Part shown: piece after piece, positions 1 to 12,100 of the stretch
Position numbering within the stretch: the stretch's first letter is position 1
How the letters are laid out: each line of letters begins with the position of its first letter
Source: Tubiluchus corallicola
Taxonomy: Eukaryota > Priapulida > Priapulimorpha > Priapulimorphida > Tubiluchidae
Direction of reading: 5' to 3'
DNA length: 64,000 bases
Assembly: GCA_030141605.1 (NCBI GenBank)
Contig: JAQGDQ010000123.1
Coordinates: forward strand, 310,001-374,000
Position numbers and translations under genes: made by a program
The notes under the pieces: generated by a model
Database searches by the model: none
Seen by the model: the letters and a program-made list of their open reading frames with translations, nothing else
What the model was told of the DNA's origin: nothing

Positions 1-173
1 ATGCTCAATTCAACTCTTGCAGCACGGAATTCCCTATGGTCAGTAGTTGTCCAGCAGTAGGTGGTGCACCCCCACGAATGCCTTTGCCTGCACAAAGTTT
101 GGCAGGTGGCACAGGCGATACAAGCTCAGCTGGTGGTGCACTTGGTGCAATGATGGCGCGTAATCAAAATGAG
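1..173 (+). CDS. CREBBP: CBP exon, partial: low-complexity linker before TAZ1
   Basis: The frame starting at base 3 is open to the donor at 174 and reads a G/A/S/P-rich stretch ending in ARNQNE. It joins in phase 0 to the exon at 696. It matches no defined domain and is probably part of the disordered region before TAZ1. The ATG at base 1 is out of frame and is not a start. Confidence 0.85.
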
Positions 174-3100
174 GTAATTTAGAAAATTTGAAATTAACCA
201 TGAAGAATTGTGTTTTAATTTGGTTTCAGTAACAGATAACTTTTTGCATCTCCTAACAGCCGAAATGGAAAGCAGAAACTGGCTGGGTCACATATGAACT
301 CGCTGTAAACTTCGTTCTGGGAAGAAAATCAGCAAATTCTATAAAGTATTTCAAAATTCGTGGATTAAAGTTATTGATACTTCTTCTTATGGCTTTGTTG
401 TTCGAAAATAAACTTCTTGGTGATTTAGAAAATATATGCCACCTTCGAAGAAACGCATCATAGTCTCAGAAACTTACAATCATAATGTACATAATTATTA
501 TTCAGCTGATTCACATAAATGATGTTATTTAATTTCATCCCGCATGTAGTCATTTACAGACGAAGAAATGCTCAATTGCTTAAATTTTGCCTGTCATATA
601 TTTTGAACTAGTTAGAAGCTTTAAAAAGTTAGATGCTGTCGCCTTCTCAATTAATTTGTGGCTGTTTTGGTAAAATCTTTATTGAATTTTGACAGCCCAG
701 TCAATCTGGTTCTACTCCAGCTACAGACCCGGAAAAAAGAAAGCTCATCCAGCAACAGCTAGTGTTGCTCTTGCATGCACATAAGTGTGCGCAACGTGAA
801 CGTCGTTCAGCTACCAATGGCGAGATACGACCGTGTCAGTTGCCTCACTGTAGAACCATGAAGGATGTATTGAATCATATGACCACTTGCCAGGATGGTC
901 GAAGGTGCTTAGGTGAGTTGCATAATGTTAATATGTTGTCTATAGTGCTTTATATGTGTTAGAAAAATCTATTACCAGATTACAGTTTTGTTTAAAGCTG
1001 TTTCACCTATTTGTTGCTTCAAGAGATGGGGAGAATTTTACCTTATAGCAGTATCGTGTTTCTTTCATGAAATATCATGTAACATTGCCAGTTCCTTAGA
1101 TACTCAGTTTTAATTATATATTTAGCTTGCTTCGGTTAGAATTACTCAGATATCTTTTTACTCGTGTTTGAGAGTGTATAATTGCTTTTGTTTTTAAGAG
1201 CCGCAGAATTGTTTCTGCAGCCAAAGCTATACAAAAAAATTCTGCCAAATTGCGGTTGTTCTAAAGTAACATAGAACTTAAGGAAATCAGAGCTCTAATT
1301 CGGATTCTGGTGAAGCTTTGTGACTTCCCATATTTGAATGCTATCTTATGACTATGCAAAACTCATTTCTGTTTTTAAATTATTAGTCCATTTTGGTGCA
1401 TTTCATTATCACCATAATAAATGTTATCACCATGTTTCTTTGTGCATTCATCGTTGTTTCATCTTAGATAAAGTAGTAGACCTTTAATCTGCCGCTATTC
1501 TTTCTTCATTTGTTTATTAACACTTACAAGCACCTTTTCGTAAGTAATTTTGTACTTTCCAACTTATAATGCTTCCAGTGAATGGTTGCGATGTACATTT
1601 GTAGAGGGCTTATGAGTATTGGCAAGACTGTGTTTGACAGTTCTTAATATTACATTAATTATTATGGTATAACAATTAAGTTCTTTAGCCAATTGAAGTA
1701 CAATTTGAGATTATAAAGTGATGAGTTTTGAAAAATTCATCCCTTGTAAATGCTAGGTCATTGATTGCGGTTTTTATTTATATACAGTTCCTCATTGTGC
1801 ATCGTCACGACAGATTATCACACATTGGAAGAACTGTACTCGGGCAGACTGTCCAGTGTGTTTGCCATTAAAGAATGCATCTGACAAGCGTCCAGTGTCC
1901 ACGGTGGTGGCTATTACACAACAAAGCCAAATAGGAAGCACTGCTGCTGCTCCGCAATCCGGTACTATTGGAGTATCGATTCAGAGTGCGGAGCAGTTGT
2001 CTTCACAGCCCGTTCAAACAGCTCCTCTAGGTATGAAATTAAGCGCTACGTACTTATAACAAAATTAACAAACTGAACATTTAGTTAAACAAATATTGTA
2101 AGTTTTTTCAAGAGAAAGTGGGAGGAGTGTTTTTACTTTTGTGCATGTCTTGTTTGTGTCTTTGTGGTGAGAACTTACTGCCGTTGTGATAATTCTCCCA
2201 TTAATTTGATTTTCTAGGTATGTCAAACATAACTGGACAGCCAAATTTTGTTAATGCACTCAGCAGTCAACCAATGGCCTTACTTTCCCAGTCTGATAAA
2301 CTACCAAATATGGTTGTGAGCAGCATTAGCGTATCATCACAAAACAATCAAGCTCCAAACCAAATGATGCGACCAAAAAGGGCTCCACAGTTTTTGGGAC
2401 AACATCAGCTAAGACCATGTATGTATTATATTTGCTTCATATTGTCTCTTGTAATAACTTAAATCTTGATTACGTTTGCGAAAATTTTGATTAGAATGAG
2501 CTTGTATTTAATGTTACAAACTCGTTTTTATTAATTTGGAAATTGATTGTGCTTTGTTTGTTTACTGTACTACTGGTTTTGTTTGTTTTGTGCCTTCAGT
2601 TTATGCGTATTGAGTCGTAAACTGCTGAGTCTAATTAATTGTTATTTATGCAATTTCAGCTGCCATCGCATCTCATCTGACAGGCAATGGTACAACGGGT
2701 CCATCACTTCGGTTCACCTCACCGCCATTACCGGGCATTGCCTATGCGAATGGACCCACGAATCCTGCTCTGCCTCCAGGCGTGGCTAATTCACCAATGG
2801 CAAATCAAAATCAGATGATAGGAGGGCTTCCCACAAGTGTCCATGCCGGATTACCACAGTCATTACAAGCTACTCTGCAGGAGCAACAGAGTTTATCACT
2901 ACCGATTGTTCAGCCTGCATCTCAAAATCCTAAGCCGTGGCATAGTAATGTTGCCCCAGATCTGCGTAACCATTTAGTCCAAAAATTGTAAGTTATGTAT
3001 TCTAGTTTTTACTTATTTAAGTTTTTAAATGCTTTATTCTTTATTATTATTTTTTTGTTATCGGTTTGCGTGTGCACGTAAAAATTATGGTAAAAATCGG

Positions 3101-6100
3101 CTAATTTGTCAGCTTCCTTGGTAAATAACACACTGCTTCACAACTGATGTGAAATGGCCGTCATTTGCAATTTGTATACTTAATTATTAGCTGTACCAAT
3201 TCACATGCGTGCAAACTTGCCATATGTTTCTTTATAGCTTTAAGTTACTGTGCTGCGTGCTGCGAGTAAAAGAATAAAAGAATTGTACTATTTTTTATTT
3301 TTTGGGAAATTGTTAAAACTGACTCTGTTTACTTATTTTAGTATTAACAAATTTCTTTTCCTGTCTGTCATCATCTATGATTTTAATAGTCATGACTACA
3401 GCATGACAATATTTTCAGGGTGCAAGCAATCTTCCCTACCCCTGACCCAGCTGCACTTCAGGATCGTAGGATGATTAACCTAGTCAAGTATGCGCAGAAA
3501 GTGGAATCAGATATGTTTGAAACTGCAACAAGTCGAGTGAGTTGATTTTATTAGCATAGGTTTTTTTTTACTGTAACTTACTAGGCAAAAGTAAGAGTAC
3601 GTTTGTTTTGTGTTCATAATGGGTGGTATTATATTAACGAATTGCTCAGGTTACCCGATTGATTGCTAGCTTTATTACCCTAATGGTGTCGTACAAATCT
3701 CGAAATCTGGTGAATTCTTATTAATTTTGTGCCATGATGTAACACTAATACATTTTGAATTGCTGCTTATAGGAAGCCTATTATCAACTACTGGCTGAAA
3801 AGATTTATAAAATCCAGAAAGAATTAGAAGAAAAGCGACAAAACAGGCAACGAGGTGGGCAGCCTCACCCTTCTGATCATTTGAACCCCTCACAACTAGT
3901 CGTTATGTCAAGTAAGTGCAAGTTTATGTTCTGGTCAAAGCTGGTGGGTTTTGGCTGGTTTGGTAAATAGTTTCGAATTGATTTTATCCGCTGTTAATAC
4001 TCATGAACCTCGGTTACTTAAAGAATTTTAGCTTGAGCGGACTTTGCGTTTACGTGAACCTTACCATTAGTAACTAAGTTTGTAGTATTGCTGTCGAGTT
4101 CTTTTATTCATCAGGTCACAGCTACTGCTCCAACAAATTATCATTGGTAAAGCTGGTTGCTTATTTGAAAACTATTCTAAAGCATTTTAAGCTATTTTTG
4201 TAATACATAGGAACCTCGACTTATGAAAACCTTATTATACAAAAAATTCAGAATACGAATCGGGTTTCGAAGAAATTTCCGTCCCAGTTAAACGTTCAAG
4301 ATACGAAAACGAAAATCGAAAGTGCTGCCCGACAGCGGTACTCCCAGAATGCATTTCGTAGCATCACGTGAACGCTTTGTTGCGCTCTTATCTCACGTGA
4401 ACGCATTCTATAACCATGGGTCCGAAAAAATCAAGTGCCAGTGGCAGTGATAAGAAGAAAAGGATGATGTCGATGGAAACAAAGCTTGAAATTATAGCTA
4501 AATATGGCCAAATCGTGGGTCGAATTCCCTTTTTGCAATGGGTCGATGGTAATAATCCACATTTATTTCAATTAACCAAAGTCAGCCATATTGTCAATAA
4601 AACCTGGTAATTTTTGTTAACAGGTTATTTTTAAGGCAACATCCTTTGGTAACATCATCTAAATGACAACTCCTTTCCTGTACAGAGCATTTAATTTTGT
4701 AAAAAGTACGAGCAAACTTGACTTGACTTTTTTTATAAAGTATTATATTTATATTATTGTATCTCCATAAAAATGCTATGCCATAAAAACTACATAACAA
4801 AAGATCGGTTACACAAGCCAAATACAATGAGAACAGATTTTAAGTTACATAAATTTTTGAAATTTCCGTTTCTGCATTACTAAAATTGTGTCTGCAAGGC
4901 TTTATAGAATTTTGATTTATCTATGTATAGGCCTCAAAGTAAGCTGTTAACTTTTTCCTTCGCTTTTGGATATAATATAGCATGCATTATTAGTGCACAT
5001 GTAGTAGAATATCAGTGCAGTTCCTATTAAGTAAAAATAGGAACATTAAAGGCCTATATAATCCCTACAGACATTGAAATTTTTTTAACACATTATTATG
5101 GTAAAGCAAAGAAGTCGTAGTTATTATTATTAAAAAAACATAAATTAAATAACTTACCTTTTTCTGGCGAATTTTGAATGCATACATCGCCATGTTTCGT
5201 GTCTTTGGCGCAAGTGAGCAAAAATGATGTACGAGATACAAAAAGCGTCTTTGGTTACCGATATTTGGTGACTGTGTGACTGTACTCATTAAGTTGTTAA
5301 TTTAATATGGCTGACAATCAAGTGATAAAAAATTAAGAGTGACGAGTTTTACAGTAAGTTTATAATAAAATAAATTGAATATTCATATTGAGAGTAGGAT
5401 ATTAAGTTGTAAAAGCGTATATAATAGTGAGGGTTTAGTTTGACTTTAATGAAGTGAGAGCATGCGTGCTGGTTAACTACACAATCATTATCACCACATT
5501 TGTTGAACATGCATATACACTAAAATTTGATCTGTGCATTGCGTCAATGTGTCGGGATTGGCAAAAACATATAATCTGAATTTATGTTTAGAAAACGTTC
5601 GACAAGAGCAGTGACATTTTTGGGTTTTTATTCTTCATAGGAGTTTTCTTTTCTAATAGCACAAAAATTAAAGCATAAACAATTATCACACCACAATCAA
5701 ATCAACATGCGATTCCTGAAAATCAAATCAAACTGCCTGTGGTTGTGATTAAACATTCAATTTTTTCGTTCTTAACTCCGCACCACGGTTTAACGGCAAG
5801 ATGCAGTATCTGCAGCTTCCGTAATACAAGCTTACGTAGTGCTATGTATGTTAAAGGTTTCCCCTGATCATGTGTATGTGGGAAATACGCAAGTTCCTAA
5901 AGCTAGTAAAAGAATTCTTGAACAGAAATTTTTCGCCGAGAGTGCCAAAAATCCTAATACACATGCTGTCTGAAATATTTTTTCAGTTAAAATTTAATAC
6001 ATTTGAACATTAAAAAAAATTTACTTGTTTGTATTACCAAAAAGGCAAATTAATGCTTAGCAAAAGCTATTCTGTGCTGAACGGAAGTATAATAGCTGAT

Positions 6101-9100
6101 TTCTCACGGCATGTGCTGATCGACCAAAATTAAGCAATACCAGACATAACTAGTAAGTGAGTGAGTGTATGTGTGAATCTGCTGTACTGCCTCACGACTA
6201 TTATCACGTTGATATCGGAAATACAGTATATGCTTTCAAAACTGAAACTTCGAATACCTCTACAAAATTAAATGTTTCATTTTATAGCATTTTTGTTGAT
6301 TATGACTGTGACTGTCAAGATTATTACCTTGTTTATGAGCTAGGTCACTATTACCCAAACTTCAACGTTAGTGAGCATTCATAACTTAGTCATACAATAA
6401 AGCAAGCATCTGTTTAGTAAAATTCACACAGTACCTCTTGGGTTTCAGAATGTTTGCAGCTAAGCTTCATACAAAGCAAAAATGTAAACAAAAATTGAAA
6501 AGTCTTAATTTTTCAGCAAATGTATACATAATGTACAGATTGGACAGAGGATTCCTGGATTTGATTTAAAACAACCAAAAAATTCAAATCTGGCAAAGTT
6601 GTATCTGGTACTTTTGTATAATTTTAATTGCATACACGTAGTCCCGCATAACGCCTAGTACGACATTATAAACTAATTCTTTTTGTTTTAGATGGTTCAT
6701 ATCCATCATCCTGTATTCCAAGTGTGGACAGTGAGATTTTGTGTAATCCACCTGCACCCACCTTGCCAAATGTGCGACCGCATCAGCCCGGGGTGTCGCA
6801 TCAGCCAACTCCATATAACATGCCTGCACAGTCAGCAAGCACCCAGTCTCTTATGTCACCACCTTTGCGGCACATGATAGAGCAAACAACTAATGGAGGA
6901 AATTTTAATGTTGCATCTTCGATGGGGCCTGCATCAAATCAGGTAGATTAAATTTAATTCTTTTTGGTATGTTTGCATTATTAGAGAATTCGGTAATGTA
7001 GCATCACCTTAACCAAAGAAAATGCATAATATATCAATTTGCTGGCTCTGTTAAATTTTATTGTGTTATCACTTTTCAGCAACACTTAAACTGACATCTG
7101 TAAAGGGAAAACATTAATTAAACAATGGTGCTTTTATTTTCCAAACAGTCCTACTTAAGGGAATGTGTATAGCAAAAAACACATTTTATTCTGTAGGTAT
7201 CTAATATGGTTCCTTCATCAGATTCAATGTTAAATGGAACAGCTACTGGTTTGGGGAATTCTCAACCATCTGAATTATCAAACAATATGGAGGTATGGTG
7301 CTTACACAGTTGCTCATTTTTTTAACATTGAGACAGTAGTCCTAGATTTGTGTTGGCTTACTTTTTTATTTTCCCTGTATACACTTGTCTGTAGCACTTT
7401 GCGTTTCTGTTTTCCAGTATGATAAGATTGAAGCTACCCTTCACTTGCAGCGGCTGCAAATGCAACAACAGTTTCAGCGTCAATATCCGACGTCTCAGTC
7501 AGCAGTATCGACCATGCCTATGTCAACTGAAAATCAGCAGCAGTCACAGCGTGCACTTTCTGGGCAGCAGTCTCTTTTTTCTCCCCTCCCTCAACAGGCA
7601 CAAAAAGTGAGGGTTTATTTATAGTTCCAGCTACTACTTTTTATAGCTAAAATTTTATTAGTCAAAATTTTTGACATATTTCATTATTGGTTCAACATTA
7701 GTAGTTTCAAACTTTTCTTACGTGTATCAGAAGAATAATTTAATAAAAGAACAGTATTATTTTTAATATATAAATACTCAATGTCAACATAATTAATAAT
7801 GATTTTGTGATTTGCAGGGTGGCAGTACGCAAAGTTCACTAATGGGCGGAAATACACAGTCTTGCCTGAGTCAAAATGAAATCAAGCCGGAAGTGAAAGT
7901 AGAGGTTAAACAAGAGGTTATAAGTGATAACTTTCAGGAGCAAATTGGCGAGCAACAGCCAGAAGAGGTCGGCAACAGTGTTAAATCAGGACAGGAATCG
8001 CTGGTTAAAACCGAGACGGGTGACAGTGACGTTTCCACTAACAGTTGCAGTGATGCAGTTCAAGTAAAAGAGGAACCTGTCTCACCATCAGTATCCAAGC
8101 CAAAGCATAATAAAAAAGGCAATTATTTATCAGCCGACAATTTACTATTAAATTTATAACAATGTTTATGTCACCAATTAAGTACAAAATAGAAAACTCT
8201 AGTAGTAGTATTTTAACATAATTTGCTTATAATAACAGGGTTCCCACGGTCAGGGAAAATCCTTGAAAATACAATCTATCCTGGAAAGTCAGGGAAAAGA
8301 TAATTTGGTAAAAAGTCAGGGAAAGTGATGAAAATGGCGCAAAAAGTCAGGGAAATTGGAAAGGGCTGCAAAAATAATCACCGTGAACAAGTATTTTTCC
8401 AAACATATTTTTCAGCGATTAGTGTTCAAATAAAATGTTGCTATGGTAGGCTCCCAGTTTCGATTTCTGTTCCAAAAATAATGATTGGCAGACACATTAT
8501 ATATCAGTATATGTATGAATGTCCATATCCAAAAATGTTTGAATGTTTGACTGGTAATGCAATTCCTGCTTCTCTTTATCATAGAAAAGCAATATTTGGT
8601 CAGACAAAAGTCATGAAAGAGTCAGGGAAATTTATTTTAAAATTCTGTGGGAACCCTGTTATAGTTAAGATTAATTTTATTCTCTTTTTGGTATTCAAAT
8701 CACCAGTAGTTAAACACAAAATAGAGCATTGTAAGTTGTCTTACACACATTGCAGGTTTAAAGTTTTCAGAATTCAGTCATACACTTAGCATACTTAATT
8801 CTCTCTACACCATGAAGGGCATAAGCCCGTGACACTCGTCTTCCAAACCCTTCTGTTTATTGCCACTGCTTTGACTGCACTCTAGCTCTTTCACCCTGCG
8901 TAACTCCTTTCTGCTTCCATTTTGCCTTTTTACATGTTGTTCTTGGTCTACCTCTTGCCCTTCTTCCTTCCAATTCAATTCCATCTCTTCTTCCTAAGTT
9001 CATCGCGCACTGCATTAATCCGCATGCTGTTTGCCACCTCCAGATTTGTCACCAGCTCCTGTCATCTAGTACTTAGTATCCTTCTCAGGCACAAACTGGA

Positions 9101-12100
9101 ATGCCCCAAATTTCTTTTTCTCTGTCTTTGCCATCTTGAATGCCTCATTTCCATACATTAACACTGACCTCAGTACTTTGAATTTATTTTAGTCTGCCCT
9201 AATGCTCCTTGCTTTCTAGATCTTGTCAAGTCTTGTGTGTTGCAATGCTGTGCTTAACCTACTAATTATATCTTGTGTTCCTCCACTCATGATTGACATT
9301 GTTACTTTCAAATATACGCATGTAGCCATAGCTAAGATTAATTTTATTCTGTTTAGTATTCAAACCAGACGAACTCCGTCAAGCCTTGATGCCAACGCTA
9401 GAAAAGCTCTGTCGACAACCGGAGTCGATTCCATTTCGGACTGCTGTCGATCCCGTGTTGCTCAATATTCCAGTAAGCAGTTTTACTCAGCAATTTATTA
9501 CACTTCTTATTTTTTATTCCAAATAGCTATTTGTGCTCTGTTTAAAACAGTAATAATAATGATAATTTATTTTTTACGAGCAATACACTGCGTCTCATCA
9601 CATTAATATGAAATACGATTAGTCGTAAATTTTGAAAATTAAATACAGACTTGAACTACAGTGGATTCTCGTTACAAGAATCACACGTATAAGAATCAGC
9701 TCGATATAAGAATCAAAATCGCGTTTCCCGAATTGAATTGGCATTTTCCTAGTGAAAATCCGCTCGTATAAGAATCACCCTTCTTTCGATAGTAGAATCA
9801 ATTTTGGCACCAACTCCATTGTCTCTCATGACCTGTTTACATGGTTCTGCGCAGTGGGCGTGGCGGACACCACAGAGATTTCAAATTTGTTTGTTTGCGT
9901 GTCAGTCAGTTGAAAAATGGCATCCAAACGGAAAACCAAACTCGGATTGGTGGCACGAGGCTTCGAGGACAACCTTCAATTGAAACGGCTGGGAGCCGAA
10001 ATTGACCGCCTCACCAGAGGAGAAATGAAGCAAAGCAAGCTATCGATATTTTTCAAGCAGTAGTAGTAGTTTGTAGATGTAGAGTTTTCTGTCATCTCCA
10101 GCACAATTTCGGAAAAAAAATTATGTGCATTAAAAAAATTTTAAGGCAATTCTGGCATCATGAAATATTTACCCAACCATTAAATAAAAACATTAGTCTA
10201 GGAAGTTTTAGGTCCTTTTTAGGCCAGAAAAACATTATGCTGTTTCATGTCGTTTCTAGCGTAATTTCGGGAAATAAATAATTTTATGTGCATAAAAAAA
10301 TTTTAAAGCATTTCTGGGTCATGCTCGTTATAAGAATCACTTTGCCTTCTCCCGAGGTGATTCTTATAACGAGAGTCCACTGTACTAGTAAAATGCTATC
10401 AATACAGGTCAAAAACAGAAAACCAAACATTCTAAAACAGTAATAGATTAGCAGCACACTCAAAAAATTTTTTAATTAGATTGAAAAATATTTTATATAA
10501 TAGCAATCAGGTGAAATGAAAATTAAGTGAAATTACCTAGATTACTTCTGGTTGCAAGTGTGTATTAAAATGTCTAATATAAAAACGAGGATGAGACAAA
10601 TCTAGTACAAATAGTTACTACAGTGTTTATGAAATTCTAAACAGGTATGTCTTTAGTCTTTGCTTAAAACAGTCCATTGTTTTGCTGCCGCGTAGATGAC
10701 GGTAATCTGTTCCAGAAATGTGCCGCAAATATAGTTAACTATTTTTTGTAGGATTATTACGACATAATCAAAAACCCAATGGATCTCTCGTGTATAAAAC
10801 AAAAACTGGACACTGGTCAATACAAGAACCCATGGGAATATGTAGACGATGTCTGGTTGATGTTTGACAATGCTTGGGTGTATAATAAGAAAAACACCAG
10901 AGTTTACAAATTCTCCTCAAAGGTAAGTCTGAATTACGTGATATTGACTTTCTCTATAACTGTTGTTAATTAAAATTATTACTAATAATCTTGCTAAATG
11001 TCCATTAAGATTCAAGCACATTTTGCAGGTATTTGAGTATTGAGTTTCTCTAGAATATTGACATTATTTGGAACTGATAATAATCATGATAAATGTAGTG
11101 TGTGATTTACGCATTTACCTCTGGCTGATTGCTAATTCATTTCTCTTGAAATAAAGAATTGCAACCTAATTATTTTTTACTGTGCTTTGCAGTTAGCAGA
11201 AGTATTTGAACAAGAAATAGATCCGGTCATGCAGAGTCTTGGATTTTGCTGTGGCCGGAAATGGGTCTTCCAACCCCAATCTTTGTTTTGCTATGGGAAG
11301 AATTTGTGCACTATACCACGTGATGCTATTTACTACAGTTATTTAAACAGGTATACTTTACAAAATTATTTAAAAGCTTGTATTTTGCTAACATCACACT
11401 AGGTACCAACTTGGTAGTAATTCAGCACTTTTATATTAACTTCAAAGTTCTTTCATTGAACATTTATGCCTAGCTAGTATATTTAGTTTGTGTATTCAAC
11501 TTGTCAGTCAGTCAGCCAGTCAGTCATTTGCCCGGCTGTCATGTGAAAATTCCTCTTCTTTCTGGTGCATGAGGTCATTGTTGAGTAGTTGCTTAACTAC
11601 GCTCTCTGCATGTTCGCTTTGTACTTGAATTGGAATAAAAGGTGTGCATGTATTGCTGAATTTGGATTGTTAATCTGCATATGTTGAATATTGATTGATT
11701 GAATTTCATGAATAACTCTAGTGAAATTTTTCATTTTGCTGTTCAACCAATTTTTAAAATTTTTCCCTCCCGAAAATTTCTGTCAATGCAAATAATATTG
11801 GAAAAGATATTGCTAAATCAGTGTTGTGTCGAGCTAAACGATGAGTAGGTAGGTTTTCTTATCAATCTTTATTTCCTAAGGGAAGCAGCAATAATATTGC
11901 AGTGATTAAAAAATGAATTAACTTGAACTTATGGAAATACTAGTTTTGTAAATATTATGTGTCATTTAAAAACATGTCAGTAAAGTTTATATCTACCTAA
12001 TAAAATTTAAAGTGAATTTTTCAACTCACAATCTTACTTTCTAATAATTTATAATATATATTACAAGTTCTGTGCAAATGCAAACAAGAATACAGTTGCC

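Larger units (their letters stand above)
8119..9356 (+). other. CBP intron 11, probable GC-AG intron holding two mobile-element remnants
   Basis: The exon before must supply phase 1 to meet TATTCAAACC at 9357. The only nearby site that does so is AAAAAAG|GCAATT at 8118/8119, a GC donor. The acceptor is TTTAG at 9352-9356. The intron holds a MITE (8232-8662) and an antisense non-LTR retrotransposon fragment (about 8806-9290). Confidence 0.65.
9473..10751 (+). other. CBP intron 12, hosting a complete MITE
   Basis: Phase-0 GT-AG intron inside the bromodomain coding region. It carries the pogo/Tigger-type MITE at 9659-10382. The remaining about 550 bp is plain AT-rich sequence. Confidence 0.8.

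Noticed and set aside
6157-6384. 75-residue Cys/Tyr-rich open frame as a secreted-peptide gene in CBP intron 7
   Set aside because: The start codon is not ATG in context (TGAGTGAGTG run), there is no signal peptide, and no splice or poly(A) context.
8325-8789. 154-residue open frame in a CBP intron
   Set aside because: It runs across the MITE at 8232-8662 and beyond its boundary, with no similarity to any protein I know.
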